DNA of 17,870 nt, taken from an uncultured Prevotella sp. GTDB lineage: Bacteria > Bacteroidota > Bacteroidia > Bacteroidales > Bacteroidaceae. Location of the stretch: NCBI GenBank assembly GCA_938018155.1, contig CALIIG010000158.1, forward strand, positions 1-17,870, in the 5' to 3' direction. The notes below the pieces were generated by a model that did no database searches, was not told where the DNA came from, and saw only the letters and a program-made list of their open reading frames with translations. Both the position numbers and the translations under genes were made by a program. Of the stretch, positions 7,486 through 14,629 are shown in pieces; positions within the stretch are counted from its first letter, which is position 1, and every line of letters starts with the position of its first letter.

Positions 7486-8034
7486 ATGGAAAATATAAAA
7501 TCAATGAAGAAAACGCGATTCGTTAAAGTGCTTTTTGTTCTCGCTTTATTCGCTATGTTACCAACCTTTGCCAAAGCACAGAAGTTTGCTTTGGTTGATA
7601 TGGAATATGTTCTCAAAAATATTCCTGCATACGAACGCGCCAACGAGCAGCTCAATCAGGTAAGTAAGAAGTGGCAGGCTGAGGTTGAGGCTCTTAACAC
7701 TGAGGCCTCTATCATGTATAAAAATTACCAAAACGAGGTTGTATTTCTCTCACAGGAGCAGAAGAAAACCAAACAGGAGCAAATCATGCAGAAAGAAAAG
7801 CAGGCTTCCGACTTAAAGAAAAAGTACTTTGGCCCGGAGGGAGAGCTTTTCAAAAAGCGCGAAAGTCTGATGTCGCCCATACAGGAAGAAGTTTACAATG
7901 TGGTGAAGGAGATTTCAGAACTGCGCGGTTACAGCCTGGTTCTCGACCGTTCAAGCGATACCGCTATTATCTTTGGCTCGCCAAAGATTGATATTTCAAA
8001 CGAGGTTTTGGAAAAATTAGGTTATAACAAATAA
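7486..8034 (+). CDS. OmpH/Skp-family periplasmic chaperone, first copy
   Basis: Skp-type proteins hold unfolded outer-membrane proteins in the periplasm for delivery to BamA. The 182-residue product has a signal peptide ending FAKAQ, then the family opening KFALVDMEYVLKNIPAY, a long Lys/Glu/Gln-rich coiled-coil arm (roughly residues 55-125) and the closing strand region GYSLVLDRSSDTAIIFG. The ATG at 7486 has AGAAAGGG about nine bases upstream, a rare SD-like sequence here; Met7 (7504, MKKTRF) is an alternative that would give a more typical signal peptide. It is the first of three tandem paralogues. The gap to the second copy is 127 bases without a visible terminator. Confidence 0.93.
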   Translation: MENIKSMKKTRFVKVLFVLALFAMLPTFAKAQKFALVDMEYVLKNIPAYERANEQLNQVSKKWQAEVEALNTEASIMYKNYQNEVVFLSQEQKKTKQEQIMQKEKQASDLKKKYFGPEGELFKKRESLMSPIQEEVYNVVKEISELRGYSLVLDRSSDTAIIFGSPKIDISNEVLEKLGYNK

Positions 8035-8161
8035 CGGTTGTCATACCTGTAGACCATTGTGAACAAGACGTCTTTTAAGCATCGGTTTTACAGATAGCCG
8101 TCCGTTTCCCTCTAACATTATATCGATTATCAATATTAAAAACAATCAAATAGAAAAACAA

Positions 8162-8656
8162 ATGAAAAAGCTTTTATTCATGTTGATGCTGATGGCTCCT
8201 CTGTCGGGCTTCGCACAGAAATTTGGAAAAGTAAATACCCAAACCATCATGCAGGCACTTCCTGAAATTGCTAAAATCAACGGCGAGCTCGAAGCACAGT
8301 CAAAAACTTACGAAAACGACCTGAAAGGTATGCAGGCAGAGTTCACACGCCAGCAGGAAGCCTATGAGAAAGCCAAGAGCACAATGAACGCAACCGCTCA
8401 ACAACAGAAAGAGCAGGAGTTGCAAAACATGTATCAAAAGATGCAGCAAACGTACCAGGACAATCAGCAGGCTCTCCAGAAGATGCAGCAAGATAAGATG
8501 CAACCTGTTGTAACAAAGGTACGTAACGCTATCAATAACGTTGGTAAGACTGGTGGTTACACCTATATTTTCGAAGACGGTGTAGCAGTTTATACTGGTG
8601 CAAACGTTGATGACGTTACGGCAAAAGTTCAGGCCGAAATTGCTAAAATGAAGTAA
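8162..8656 (+). CDS. OmpH/Skp-family periplasmic chaperone, second copy
   Basis: This 164-residue Skp-like protein has the signal peptide MKKLLFMLMLMAPLSGFAQ and then KFGKVNTQTIMQALPEI, the conserved N-terminal strand and helix of the family. Its arm (about residues 45-120) is unusually Gln- and Met-rich (for example QQQKEQELQNMYQKMQQ). The end GYTYIFEDGVAVYTGANVDD matches the closing beta-strand of Skp. It differs clearly from the first copy, so the duplication is old, and it may serve different clients. Translation starts at the only sensible ATG. Confidence 0.93.
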   Translation: MKKLLFMLMLMAPLSGFAQKFGKVNTQTIMQALPEIAKINGELEAQSKTYENDLKGMQAEFTRQQEAYEKAKSTMNATAQQQKEQELQNMYQKMQQTYQDNQQALQKMQQDKMQPVVTKVRNAINNVGKTGGYTYIFEDGVAVYTGANVDDVTAKVQAEIAKMK

Positions 8657-8693
8657 TTGCGCACAGTCCTCTCTGCGTTTAACGGGAGGCGTG

Positions 8694-8724
8694 GGTGAGG
8701 TCTCCCTGTGGTGGCCTCACCTTT
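8694..8724 (+). terminator. Hairpin between second and third skp genes
   Basis: GGTGAGG (8694-8700) and CCTCACC (8715-8721) form a 7-bp GC-rich stem, followed by TTT and an AT-rich run. A competing pair GGGAG (8685-8689) with CTCCC (8702-8706) overlaps it. It fits a weak terminator or attenuator that would lower expression of the third skp gene and murI relative to the first two. Confidence 0.5.
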
Positions 8725-8765
8725 ATATTATTATTCCACTAAAAACTTTCAAAAGGCAAAGTGCT

Positions 8766-9353
8766 ATGAAACATCTCATATTTCTGTCTCTCTTTAGTAC
8801 AATGACCATTATGGCTTCTGCCCAGGACGTAGCCTCCGCATCTGAATATGCTGAAACACCCGCGTCTGCGGTGCAAAATACCAAAGTTAAGGCTGGCGAT
8901 GCTCCTTCATCGCTACGTTTTGGCTATCTGAGCTACTCGTCAGTGCAGAGGCTGATGCCCGATTACGTGGCTGCTCAACGTAGCATTGACGACTTAAGAA
9001 CGAAATACGACCTCGAAATGAAGCGCGTTGAAAATGAGTTTAATCAAAAATACGAGCAGTTCCTTGCGGGCCAACACGACTTTGCTCCCACCATACTCCA
9101 AAAACGACAAGCCGAGCTTCAGGACCTCATGGAAAAGAATATTACTTTCAAACAAAAAGCACAGCAGCTTCTAAAAGATGCTGAAAACAAGGCTTTTGCG
9201 CCTGTAAATCAGCGTCTCAATACTGTTATTCAGCGCGTAGGACAGGCTTTGGGTTTAGCCTTTGTTCTCAATACAGACGATAATGCCGTTCCTTTTATCA
9301 ACACAACTTCGGGTGTTGACGTCACAGCCACGGTTGTTGATGCCGTAAAGTAG
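8766..9353 (+). CDS. OmpH/Skp-family periplasmic chaperone, third copy
   Basis: The third Skp paralogue has 195 residues from the ATG at 8766. This start is preferred because MKHLIFLSLFSTMTIMASAQ is a clean signal peptide; a GTG at 8691 would place 25 residues of unlikely sequence before it and would start inside the hairpin. The mature protein has a roughly 30-residue Ala/Ser-rich linker (DVASASEYAETPAS...) that the other copies lack, then RFGYLSYSSVQRLMPDY, a coiled-coil arm and the closing segment LGLAFVLNTDDNAVPFI. murI follows after 87 bases. It is the most divergent of the three, and the linker suggests a specialised role. Confidence 0.9.
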   Translation: MKHLIFLSLFSTMTIMASAQDVASASEYAETPASAVQNTKVKAGDAPSSLRFGYLSYSSVQRLMPDYVAAQRSIDDLRTKYDLEMKRVENEFNQKYEQFLAGQHDFAPTILQKRQAELQDLMEKNITFKQKAQQLLKDAENKAFAPVNQRLNTVIQRVGQALGLAFVLNTDDNAVPFINTTSGVDVTATVVDAVK

Positions 9354-9440
9354 GCAGTTTGTCTGCTTACCTCGTTGTGTAATTTTTTCCCATGTCATTC
9401 TTTCCCGCTCAATCATAACATCAGCTTGCAGGCGCGTTTT

Positions 9441-10346
9441 ATGAATCAGGACCTTCAATTTCAAGAACATTACGTTGACAATAATTCCACCAACGAACTG
9501 TCTTCCGATGCATTAAAAGTTATAAAACAAGGGCCGATAGGTATCTTCGACAGCGGTTACGGCGGACTAACCATATTGCATGGCATTCGTCAACTGCTGC
9601 CACAGTATGACTATCTTTACCTTGGCGACAACGCCCGTGCACCTTATGGTCCGCGCTCTTACGAGGTTGTTTACGAGTTTACGCGCCAGGCCGTAAAGAA
9701 ATTGTTTGATATGGGCTGCCAGCTGGTTATCCTGGGGTGTAACACTGCTTCGGCCAAGGCTTTGCGAAGCATACAGCAAAACGACCTCGAACAATGGGAT
9801 TCGTCACGCCGTGTGCTCGGTGTTATCCGGCCTACTGCCGAAATTATCGGAAATCTTACGCGCAACGGCCATGTAGGTTTGCTCGCTACCGAAGGCACAG
9901 TAAAGAGCCATAGCTATGCTTTAGAGATAGCAAAGCTATGGCCCGGCATCAAGGTTACGGGTCAGGCCTGTCCGTTCTGGGTAGCCCTGGTTGAATATAA
10001 CGAAGCCGATTCGCCCGGTGCCGACTACTTTGTCAAGAAGCGAATCGACCAGCTTATGCTGAAAGACCCCGACATTGATACCATTATCCTCGGATGTACC
10101 CACTTTCCTCTGCTCATGCCAAAGATATTAAAATATACCAGGCCCGGCGTACGCCTCGTGCCTCAGGGCGAGTATGTGGCATCGAGCCTGCGCGATTATC
10201 TACGTCGCCATCCTGATATGGAGCAGCGGTTAACCCGTGGAGGAACGGCCCGTTACCTTACATCCGAAAGCCCCGACAAGTTTAAGGCCAGTGCTTCCAT
10301 ATTTCTTCACGAAAACATTGAAGCCGGACATGTTGAGTTAGGTTAA
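9441..10346 (+). CDS. murI: Glutamate racemase
   Basis: MurI converts L- to D-glutamate for the peptidoglycan stem peptide. From the ATG at 9441 it has 301 residues; an upstream TTG at 9375 opens the same frame, but its peptide has no family similarity. The two catalytic cysteines are Cys100 (ILGCNTASAKAL) and Cys219 (ILGCTHFPLLMP). The substrate-binding opening GIFDSGYGGLTIL (Asp37) and ATEGTVKSHSY are also intact. About 30 residues precede the core, slightly longer than the minimal enzyme. Located in the cytoplasm, it links the wall-precursor supply to the outer-membrane assembly genes beside it. Confidence 0.97.
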   Translation: MNQDLQFQEHYVDNNSTNELSSDALKVIKQGPIGIFDSGYGGLTILHGIRQLLPQYDYLYLGDNARAPYGPRSYEVVYEFTRQAVKKLFDMGCQLVILGCNTASAKALRSIQQNDLEQWDSSRRVLGVIRPTAEIIGNLTRNGHVGLLATEGTVKSHSYALEIAKLWPGIKVTGQACPFWVALVEYNEADSPGADYFVKKRIDQLMLKDPDIDTIILGCTHFPLLMPKILKYTRPGVRLVPQGEYVASSLRDYLRRHPDMEQRLTRGGTARYLTSESPDKFKASASIFLHENIEAGHVELG

Positions 10347-10402
10347 ACCATTGTTACGGCTTAAAAGTTCATTTTCCTATCCATTTAAACAAAAACACCA
10401 AT

Positions 10403-10738
10403 ATGCAAGAGACCAGACAAAACCGTATATCACGCTTACTCCAGAAAGAACTGGCCGAAATCTTTCAGCTTCAAACCCGCCAGATGCACGGCGTTCTGGT
10501 TAGTGTTACCCGCGTTCGCATCAGTCCCGACCTTAGTATATGCACTGCTTATCTCAGCATTTTCCCGTCAGAGAAAGGCGAAGAAATACTAAATAACATC
10601 ACACGCAACGAAAAAAGCGTACGCTATGAGCTGGGAAAACGCGTGCGTAACCAGCTGCGCATCATCCCTGAATTGCGTTTCTTTATTGACGACAGCCTCG
10701 ATTACATTGACCATATTGACGAACTTCTGAAGAAATAA
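10403..10738 (+). CDS. rbfA: 30S ribosome-binding factor A
   Basis: RbfA is a small KH-fold protein that helps mature the 5' end of 16S rRNA and is needed for cold adaptation in other bacteria. The 111-residue product has the usual length. It shows the N-terminal helix QNRISRLLQKELAEIF, the central strands VLVSVTRVRISPDLSICTAYLSIF and the closing signature IPELRFFIDDSLDYIDHIDELL. Its stop codon lies 4 bases before the GTG start of the permease gene, so the two are translationally linked. Confidence 0.96.
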   Translation: MQETRQNRISRLLQKELAEIFQLQTRQMHGVLVSVTRVRISPDLSICTAYLSIFPSEKGEEILNNITRNEKSVRYELGKRVRNQLRIIPELRFFIDDSLDYIDHIDELLKK

Positions 10739-10742
10739 AACC

Positions 10743-11969
10743 GTGAATTTCCCCTTTTTTGTTGCACGACGCTATCTCTTTTCAAAGAAAAAGACCCACG
10801 TTATCAACGTTATTTCGTTGATTTCAGTCGTGGGAGTGGCAGTGGCTACGATGGCACTGGTTGTCGTTATGTCAGTATTCAACGGCTTTCAGGACCTTGT
10901 TGCCAACCTCTTTACCAACTTTGACCCACAGCTTAAGGTTATGCCCGTTATGGGAAAAACCGCTGCAGCCGACGACCCCGTGCTGACAAAGATTCGCCGT
11001 TTGCCGCAGGTTGATGTTGCTACTGAGAGTCTTCAGGACATGGCACTGGCTGTTTATCAGGGCAAGCAGGCCATGGTTACCGTGAAAGGCGTTGATGATA
11101 ACTTCGCCAATCTGACGCATATCACCGAAATTCTCTATGGCGACGGCCAGTTCCAACTGCATACTGCCAACCTCGATTACGGCACACCGGGTATACGTCT
11201 CGCCCAAAACCTCGGCACGGGAGCCAACTGGCGGGGATACTTAAAGATATACGCGCCGCGTCGTGAGGGCCAGCTCGACATGAGTAACCCGCAGGATGGG
11301 TTCGTCGTCGACTCGCTAATCTCCTCCGGTGTCATCTTTGCCGTCAATCAAGGCAAGTATGATAAGAACTACATTCTGACAAGTATCGGCTTTGCGCGCA
11401 GGCTGTTCGACCAGCAGGGACGCCTGTCGGCTCTCGAATTACGCCTGAAACCCGATGCCGATTTCAACGCAACCAAACGTCAGATACAGCAAATTGCAGG
11501 CAGCCGTTTTGCCGTAAAGGACCGCTATGAACAGCAGGCCGACACGTTCAAAATTATGCAGATTGAGAAGCTCATGGCTTATATCTTCCTTACGTTTATC
11601 CTTATTGTGGCCTGCTTTAATATTATAGGCTCGCTGTCAATGCTCATCATCGATAAGCGTGACGATGTAACAACGCTCCGCAATTTGGGCACAACCGACC
11701 GCCAGATAACGCGCATCTTCCTGTTTGAAGGGCGTATGATCAGCGTTTTCGGTGCCCTGTTGGGTATAGGTTTGGGGCTTTTGCTGTGTTTGTTGCAACA
11801 GCAGTTCGGGTTTGTAAGGATGGGCAACGCCGACGGTAGTTACATTGTCAATGCCTATCCCGTCAGTGTTCATTATCCCGACGTTCTGATCATTTTCATC
11901 ACTGTCATCGTTGCCGGATGGCTTTCTGTATGGTATCCTGTCCGCTATCTGAGCAAAAGGCTGCTGTAA
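10743..11969 (+). CDS. LolC/LolE-like ABC transporter permease (FtsX domain)
   Basis: The 408-residue membrane protein has the layout of lipoprotein-releasing permeases. It has one N-terminal transmembrane helix (about residues 20-46, VINVISLISVVGVAVATMAL...), a large periplasmic domain (about 47-275) and three C-terminal helices (about 277-303, 332-351 and 380-398). The opening FVARRYLFSKKKTHVINVIS and the coupling region DVTTLRNLGTTDRQITRIFLFEG are typical. It starts with GTG right after rbfA; the first ATG lies inside the first helix and is too late. In the Lol pathway such a protein extracts lipoproteins from the inner membrane with the ATPase LolD, which is not encoded here. A related MacB-like function cannot be excluded. 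Confidence 0.9.
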   Translation: MNFPFFVARRYLFSKKKTHVINVISLISVVGVAVATMALVVVMSVFNGFQDLVANLFTNFDPQLKVMPVMGKTAAADDPVLTKIRRLPQVDVATESLQDMALAVYQGKQAMVTVKGVDDNFANLTHITEILYGDGQFQLHTANLDYGTPGIRLAQNLGTGANWRGYLKIYAPRREGQLDMSNPQDGFVVDSLISSGVIFAVNQGKYDKNYILTSIGFARRLFDQQGRLSALELRLKPDADFNATKRQIQQIAGSRFAVKDRYEQQADTFKIMQIEKLMAYIFLTFILIVACFNIIGSLSMLIIDKRDDVTTLRNLGTTDRQITRIFLFEGRMISVFGALLGIGLGLLLCLLQQQFGFVRMGNADGSYIVNAYPVSVHYPDVLIIFITVIVAGWLSVWYPVRYLSKRLL

Positions 11970-12002
11970 CAGCCCCTTTTCCTTCAACAAAATAAAACTA
12001 AC

Positions 12003-12099
12003 GTCATTGTTCGACGGCTGTCAGCCACGTTGCTGACGGCCGTCGAACACGTTATACGACGGCCGCCGTACGCGCTGCTGACGGCCGTCGAACGATGAC
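12003..12099. repeat. GC-rich palindromic array of four 10-bp units with alternative long hairpins
   Basis: Four copies of the palindrome GACGGCCGTC or one-to-two-base variants begin at 12013, 12035, 12058 and 12080, spaced 22, 23 and 22 bp. The left arm (12003-12025) can pair over 23 bp with 12077-12099, with only two G-U pairs. Alternatively it pairs over 17 bp with 12032-12048 around a 6-base loop. 12032-12048 and 12077-12093 are identical direct repeats. It sits between two converging genes, and the minus strand continues into TTAGTTTTATTTT, so it likely terminates transcription there. The regular two-turn spacing of palindromes also suggests protein binding or an interspersed mosaic repeat element. 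Confidence 0.8.
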
Positions 12100-12164
12100 C
12101 TTTATAGTGTAAAGGGAGAATATGGGTTGAAGAAAGGCAGCTTGGGCGTGTAATAATGGGAGAA

Positions 12165-12196
12165 GCGTTACGACGTAACGGTATAAACTGTAACGC
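12165..12196. other. Small hairpin with two alternative partners
   Basis: CGTTAC (12166-12171) can pair with GTAACG (12175-12180) across a 3-base loop. Extended by one base, GCGTTAC (12165-12171) can pair instead with GTAACGC (12190-12196). No T-run follows. It lies between the palindrome array and the methyltransferase terminator and may be a minor structural element. Confidence 0.3.
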
Positions 12197-12202
12197 GGGA
12201 GG

Positions 12203-12248
12203 TAAAACGAAAAATAAAATAGAACCGCAAAAACAACTACTTTTTGCG
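12203..12248 (-). terminator. Terminator of the aroQ-methyltransferase operon
   Basis: On the minus strand CGCAAAAA pairs with TTTTTGCG (plus positions 12241-12248 with 12226-12233) around a 7-base loop. The T-rich run GTTCTATTTTATTTTTCG follows. The TAG stop codon of the methyltransferase lies within the loop, so the terminator overlaps the end of the gene. Confidence 0.7.
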
Positions 12249-12953
12249 TATCAGGGTAAGACCGTCACGCAGGGGCAGAATAACCTGTTCTACACGTTCG
12301 TCGCGCGCAACATAATCGTTAAACTGCCGTATTCCAACGGTCTGCGCATCGTTATCGTAATCCCTGTCAACCACATGACCGTCCCAAAGTGTATTGTCAG
12401 CCAAAACATATCCACCGTGGTTTAGCAGGCCGAGCGTCATTTCGTAGTCGGCAATATAGTCGCGTTTGTTCCCGTCAAGGAAAGCCATGTCAAAGGTCAG
12501 GCCCAGCCTGGGTGCCTCAACCTTTGCATCACCAATTATAAAACGTATGTAACGGGCTACGGGCGAGCCTTCAATCCACGAGCGTGTAAAGTCTTCAAGC
12601 TCATCGTTAATTTCGAAAGTGTAAACCATCGGCTGCATGGTGCTGTCGGTCAGACAGGCCGAAGCATCTGCCCCATGCCCCGAAAGGGTTTCGGAATAGC
12701 TGGTTTTCACCAGTTCGTCCAGGCCTTCGGCCATACATATCGCACTGTAACCGCAAAATGTTCCTATCTCTAAAATGCGGCGTGGACGTATCATTTCGAC
12801 CAGCATTTTCAGCAGTCGGCCCTCGACATGACCGCTCGACATGCGGCCGTGTATGGTGTGAATGTTCTCCGCCCGCCACAGACGGTAAAGGTAATCGCCC
12901 TCTGAAGTGCTGTGCTGTTTGATGTACTGGTGTAAAGCCTCTGTATCAGTCAT
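12237..12953 (-). CDS. SAM-dependent O-methyltransferase, family 3
   Basis: The 238-residue protein resembles class I cation-dependent O-methyltransferases (COG4122 type, related to catechol and caffeoyl-CoA methyltransferases). The SAM-binding motif I is RILEIGTFCGYSAI (residues 59-72), the acidic ribose-binding residue is probably Glu114 (YTFEIND), GDAK follows at 141-144, and FDMAFLDGNKRDY and LADNTLWDGHV carry the metal-ligand aspartates (Asp160, Asp186, Asn187). About 25 residues, Ser/Ala/Thr-rich (roughly 83-107), are inserted between motif I and Glu114, where most relatives have a short loop. Its ATG overlaps the aroQ stop by 4 bases (ATGA), so translation is coupled. The substrate is unknown; a role next to the shikimate enzyme is not implied by that alone. 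Confidence 0.92.
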   Translation of the reverse strand: MTDTEALHQYIKQHSTSEGDYLYRLWRAENIHTIHGRMSSGHVEGRLLKMLVEMIRPRRILEIGTFCGYSAICMAEGLDELVKTSYSETLSGHGADASACLTDSTMQPMVYTFEINDELEDFTRSWIEGSPVARYIRFIIGDAKVEAPRLGLTFDMAFLDGNKRDYIADYEMTLGLLNHGGYVLADNTLWDGHVVDRDYDNDAQTVGIRQFNDYVARDERVEQVILPLRDGLTLIRKK

Positions 12954-13423
12954 CGTTTGCTGCCGTCGGTATGCTCCGCAGTTTCTTCGCTACCTTCTGA
13001 AATATACGCCAGTATGGCTTCTACGGCCAGCTTGTAGCTGTTCAGTCCGAAGCCGCAAATTACACCCAGACAACCCGCCGAAATCATCGACTTATGGCGA
13101 AATTCCTCGCGCTTGTGCACGTTTGTGATGTGCACTTCAACCACCGGACAGGCAATTGAACGGATGCAATCGAGCAACGCTATCGATGTATGTGTGTAGG
13201 CTCCTGCATTGAGAATAATGCCGTCGCAGGCAAAACCGGCTTCCTGTATCTTATTAATCAGTTCGCCCTCTGCGTTGCTTTGATAACAGCTTAACTTCAC
13301 ATCGGGGAAATCGGCACGAAGCTGTGGAAGATAGTTTTCGAACGAATTGCGTCCGTAAACGGCCGGCTCGCGAACACCCAGCAGGTTTAAATTTGGCCCG
13401 TTGACAATTAAAATCTTCTTCAT
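12950..13423 (-). CDS. aroQ: Type II 3-dehydroquinate dehydratase
   Basis: AroQ removes water from 3-dehydroquinate to give 3-dehydroshikimate, step three of the shikimate pathway to aromatic amino acids. At 157 residues it is of normal size. All catalytic positions are visible: Asn11 (GPNLNLLG), Arg18 and catalytic Tyr23 (REPAVYG), Asn71 and His77 (NAGAYTHTS), His97 (VEVHITN), Arg104 and Arg108 (KREEFRHKS). The usual NPGAYTHTS motif reads NAGAYTHTS, a mild variant. The last 15 or so residues form a charged tail beyond the family core. It is the first gene of a two-gene operon, read from a predicted promoter about 165 bases upstream that lies over the xerD start. Confidence 0.96.
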   Translation of the reverse strand: MKKILIVNGPNLNLLGVREPAVYGRNSFENYLPQLRADFPDVKLSCYQSNAEGELINKIQEAGFACDGIILNAGAYTHTSIALLDCIRSIACPVVEVHITNVHKREEFRHKSMISAGCLGVICGFGLNSYKLAVEAILAYISEGSEETAEHTDGSKR

Positions 13424-13430
13424 TTTATAT

Positions 13431-13462
13431 TTTGCAGTTTCTAAGTTTTTCAGTTAACTTTG
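13431..13462 (+). promoter_or_regulatory. Promoter of xerD
   Basis: TTTG (13431-13434), 20 bases, then TAACTTTG (13455-13462) match the Bacteroidetes promoter consensus exactly. Transcription should begin near 13468, leaving a leader of about 145 bases before the xerD ATG. This argues against an upstream xerD start at 13432. The box lies only 8 bases from the aroQ start codon on the other strand. Confidence 0.7.
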
Positions 13463-13533
13463 TATCAGTTTCGTATTATCGTGCGTGCTTATCAGCCATA
13501 AACCGTTGCTTTTTCAGCATCCCCGATAGGGTT

Positions 13534-13565
13534 GCAGCCTTGTACGGAGCAGCCCGTAAAGCTGC
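13534..13565. other. Hairpin in the shared xerD/aroQ leader
   Basis: GCAGC (13534-13538) pairs with GCTGC (13561-13565), and inside them TACGG (13543-13547) pairs with CCGTA (13554-13558). The structure can form in both predicted leader RNAs because it lies in their overlap. No T-run follows on either strand, so it is more likely a stability or antisense-contact element than a terminator. Confidence 0.35.
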
Positions 13566-13588
13566 ATGCACCATATATACCATTGTTG

Positions 13589-13618
13589 CAAAGATACGTA
13601 AAAAGAGCTATATGCAAA
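13589..13618 (-). promoter_or_regulatory. Predicted promoter of the aroQ operon
   Basis: Read on the minus strand, TTTG (13618-13615), 18 bases, then TATCTTTG (13596-13589) resembles the Bacteroidetes promoter; the spacing is one base shorter than usual. Transcription would begin near 13583 and run about 160 bases before the aroQ ATG. The -33 element covers the start codon of xerD (13612). No better minus-strand -7 box is visible closer to aroQ. Confidence 0.5.
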
Positions 13619-14556
13619 CGAAAAAGCTATATAAATCCCCCGATATTGCCGACATCGTAAGGCGTTACATCCGCTATCTGCATTTGGAACGCAGCTATTC
13701 GGTCAACACGCTCGAAGCATACCGACACGATTTAGACTATCTTCTTCATTATCTGCAAGCTGAAGGCATCGACCCGCTTGGCGTAAAGCTCGACGATTTA
13801 GACCATTTTGCGGCCTCATTACACGAGCATGGCATCGGGGCAAAGTCGCAGGCGCGCATACTTAGCGGCGTGCGCTCGTTCTATCGGTATCTGGTTTTAG
13901 ACGGTTATATTGAGGTAGACCCTACCGAATTGCTCGTATCGCCGCACCTTCCCAAGCATCTTCCCGAGTTTTTGAGCACCGAAGAGGTAGACCGTTTAGA
14001 GGCTGCCGTTGACCTCTCTGCGAAAGAAGGGCACCGCAACCGCGCTATTATTGAAATGTTTTTTTCGTGTGGTTTGCGCGTCTCGGAACTTACAAACCTC
14101 AAACTTTCCGGACTTTTCCTTGAACAACGGTTTATTCGTGTGCTTGGAAAAGGCAACAAAGAGCGACTCGTTCCCATCTCGGAGCGTGCCATTCATGAGC
14201 TGAATTTGTGGTTCGACGACCGCAGACACATGGACATTAAGCCTGGCGAAGAAGACTATGTATTTCTGAATCGCCGGGGCCATCACCTTACAAGGGTCAT
14301 GATTCTTATCATGGTAAAGCGGCTTGGTGAGGCTGCAGGCATCAGGAAAACCATATCGCCGCATACCCTTCGCCACAGTTTTGCCACAGCTTTGCTGCGC
14401 GGGGGTGCCGACCTGCGCGTGATACAGGAGCTGCTTGGCCATGCCAGCATTGGCACAACTGAGATATACACGCACCTCGATGACGAAACACTGCGTCAGG
14501 AAATATTGCTTCATCATCCGCGCAATATGATGAAAAGGGAAAAAAACAACACATAA
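13612..14556 (+). CDS. xerD: Tyrosine recombinase XerD-like
   Basis: XerC/XerD-type recombinases resolve chromosome dimers at the dif site. From the ATG at 13612 the protein has 314 residues, slightly above the usual 300. It has an N-terminal SAM-like core-binding domain (about residues 12-100, with YSVNTLEAYRHDLDYLL) and a C-terminal catalytic domain. All catalytic residues are present: Arg156 (CGLRVSEL), Lys180 (VLGKGNKERLVP), His251 and Arg254 (HTLRHSFATALL), His277 (LLGHASIGTTEIYTH) and the nucleophile Tyr286. A frame open to 13432 exists, but it begins before the predicted transcription start. No mobile-element genes surround it, so a housekeeping recombinase is more likely than an integrase. 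Xer assignment to D rather than C rests on overall similarity. Confidence 0.93.
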   Translation: MQTKKLYKSPDIADIVRRYIRYLHLERSYSVNTLEAYRHDLDYLLHYLQAEGIDPLGVKLDDLDHFAASLHEHGIGAKSQARILSGVRSFYRYLVLDGYIEVDPTELLVSPHLPKHLPEFLSTEEVDRLEAAVDLSAKEGHRNRAIIEMFFSCGLRVSELTNLKLSGLFLEQRFIRVLGKGNKERLVPISERAIHELNLWFDDRRHMDIKPGEEDYVFLNRRGHHLTRVMILIMVKRLGEAAGIRKTISPHTLRHSFATALLRGGADLRVIQELLGHASIGTTEIYTHLDDETLRQEILLHHPRNMMKREKNNT

Positions 14557-14629
14557 TGGGTTGCCTGTCAGCCCTCTTATAAAAGATAAAATATATTGAT
14601 TTTACACATAAATAATAAATAAATCAAAC

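Noticed and set aside
8691..8765. A GTG start for the third Skp protein
   Set aside because: It begins within a hairpin and would bury the signal peptide 25 residues from the N terminus.
9375..9440. An upstream TTG start for MurI
   Set aside because: The added 22 residues lack family similarity, and the ATG at 9441 precedes a normal-length enzyme.
12003..12099. The palindrome array as a CRISPR
   Set aside because: The units are 10-bp palindromes with about 12-bp intervals that are themselves partly repeated, too short for spacers, and no cas genes are present.
12156..12425. A plus-strand 89-residue ORF opposite the methyltransferase
   Set aside because: It lies antisense to a secure gene, spans its terminator and has no recognisable domain.
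13432..13611. An N-terminal extension of XerD by 60 residues
   Set aside because: The frame is open but begins inside the predicted promoter and before the predicted transcription start, and its peptide does not resemble the recombinase family.
13996..14517. A 173-residue minus-strand frame inside xerD
   Set aside because: It is a complement of a well-conserved coding region; no promoter, start context or domain supports it.
13612..14556. The tyrosine recombinase as a phage or transposon integrase
   Set aside because: There is no tRNA target, attachment repeat, excisionase or other mobile gene nearby, and length and motifs fit Xer housekeeping recombinases.
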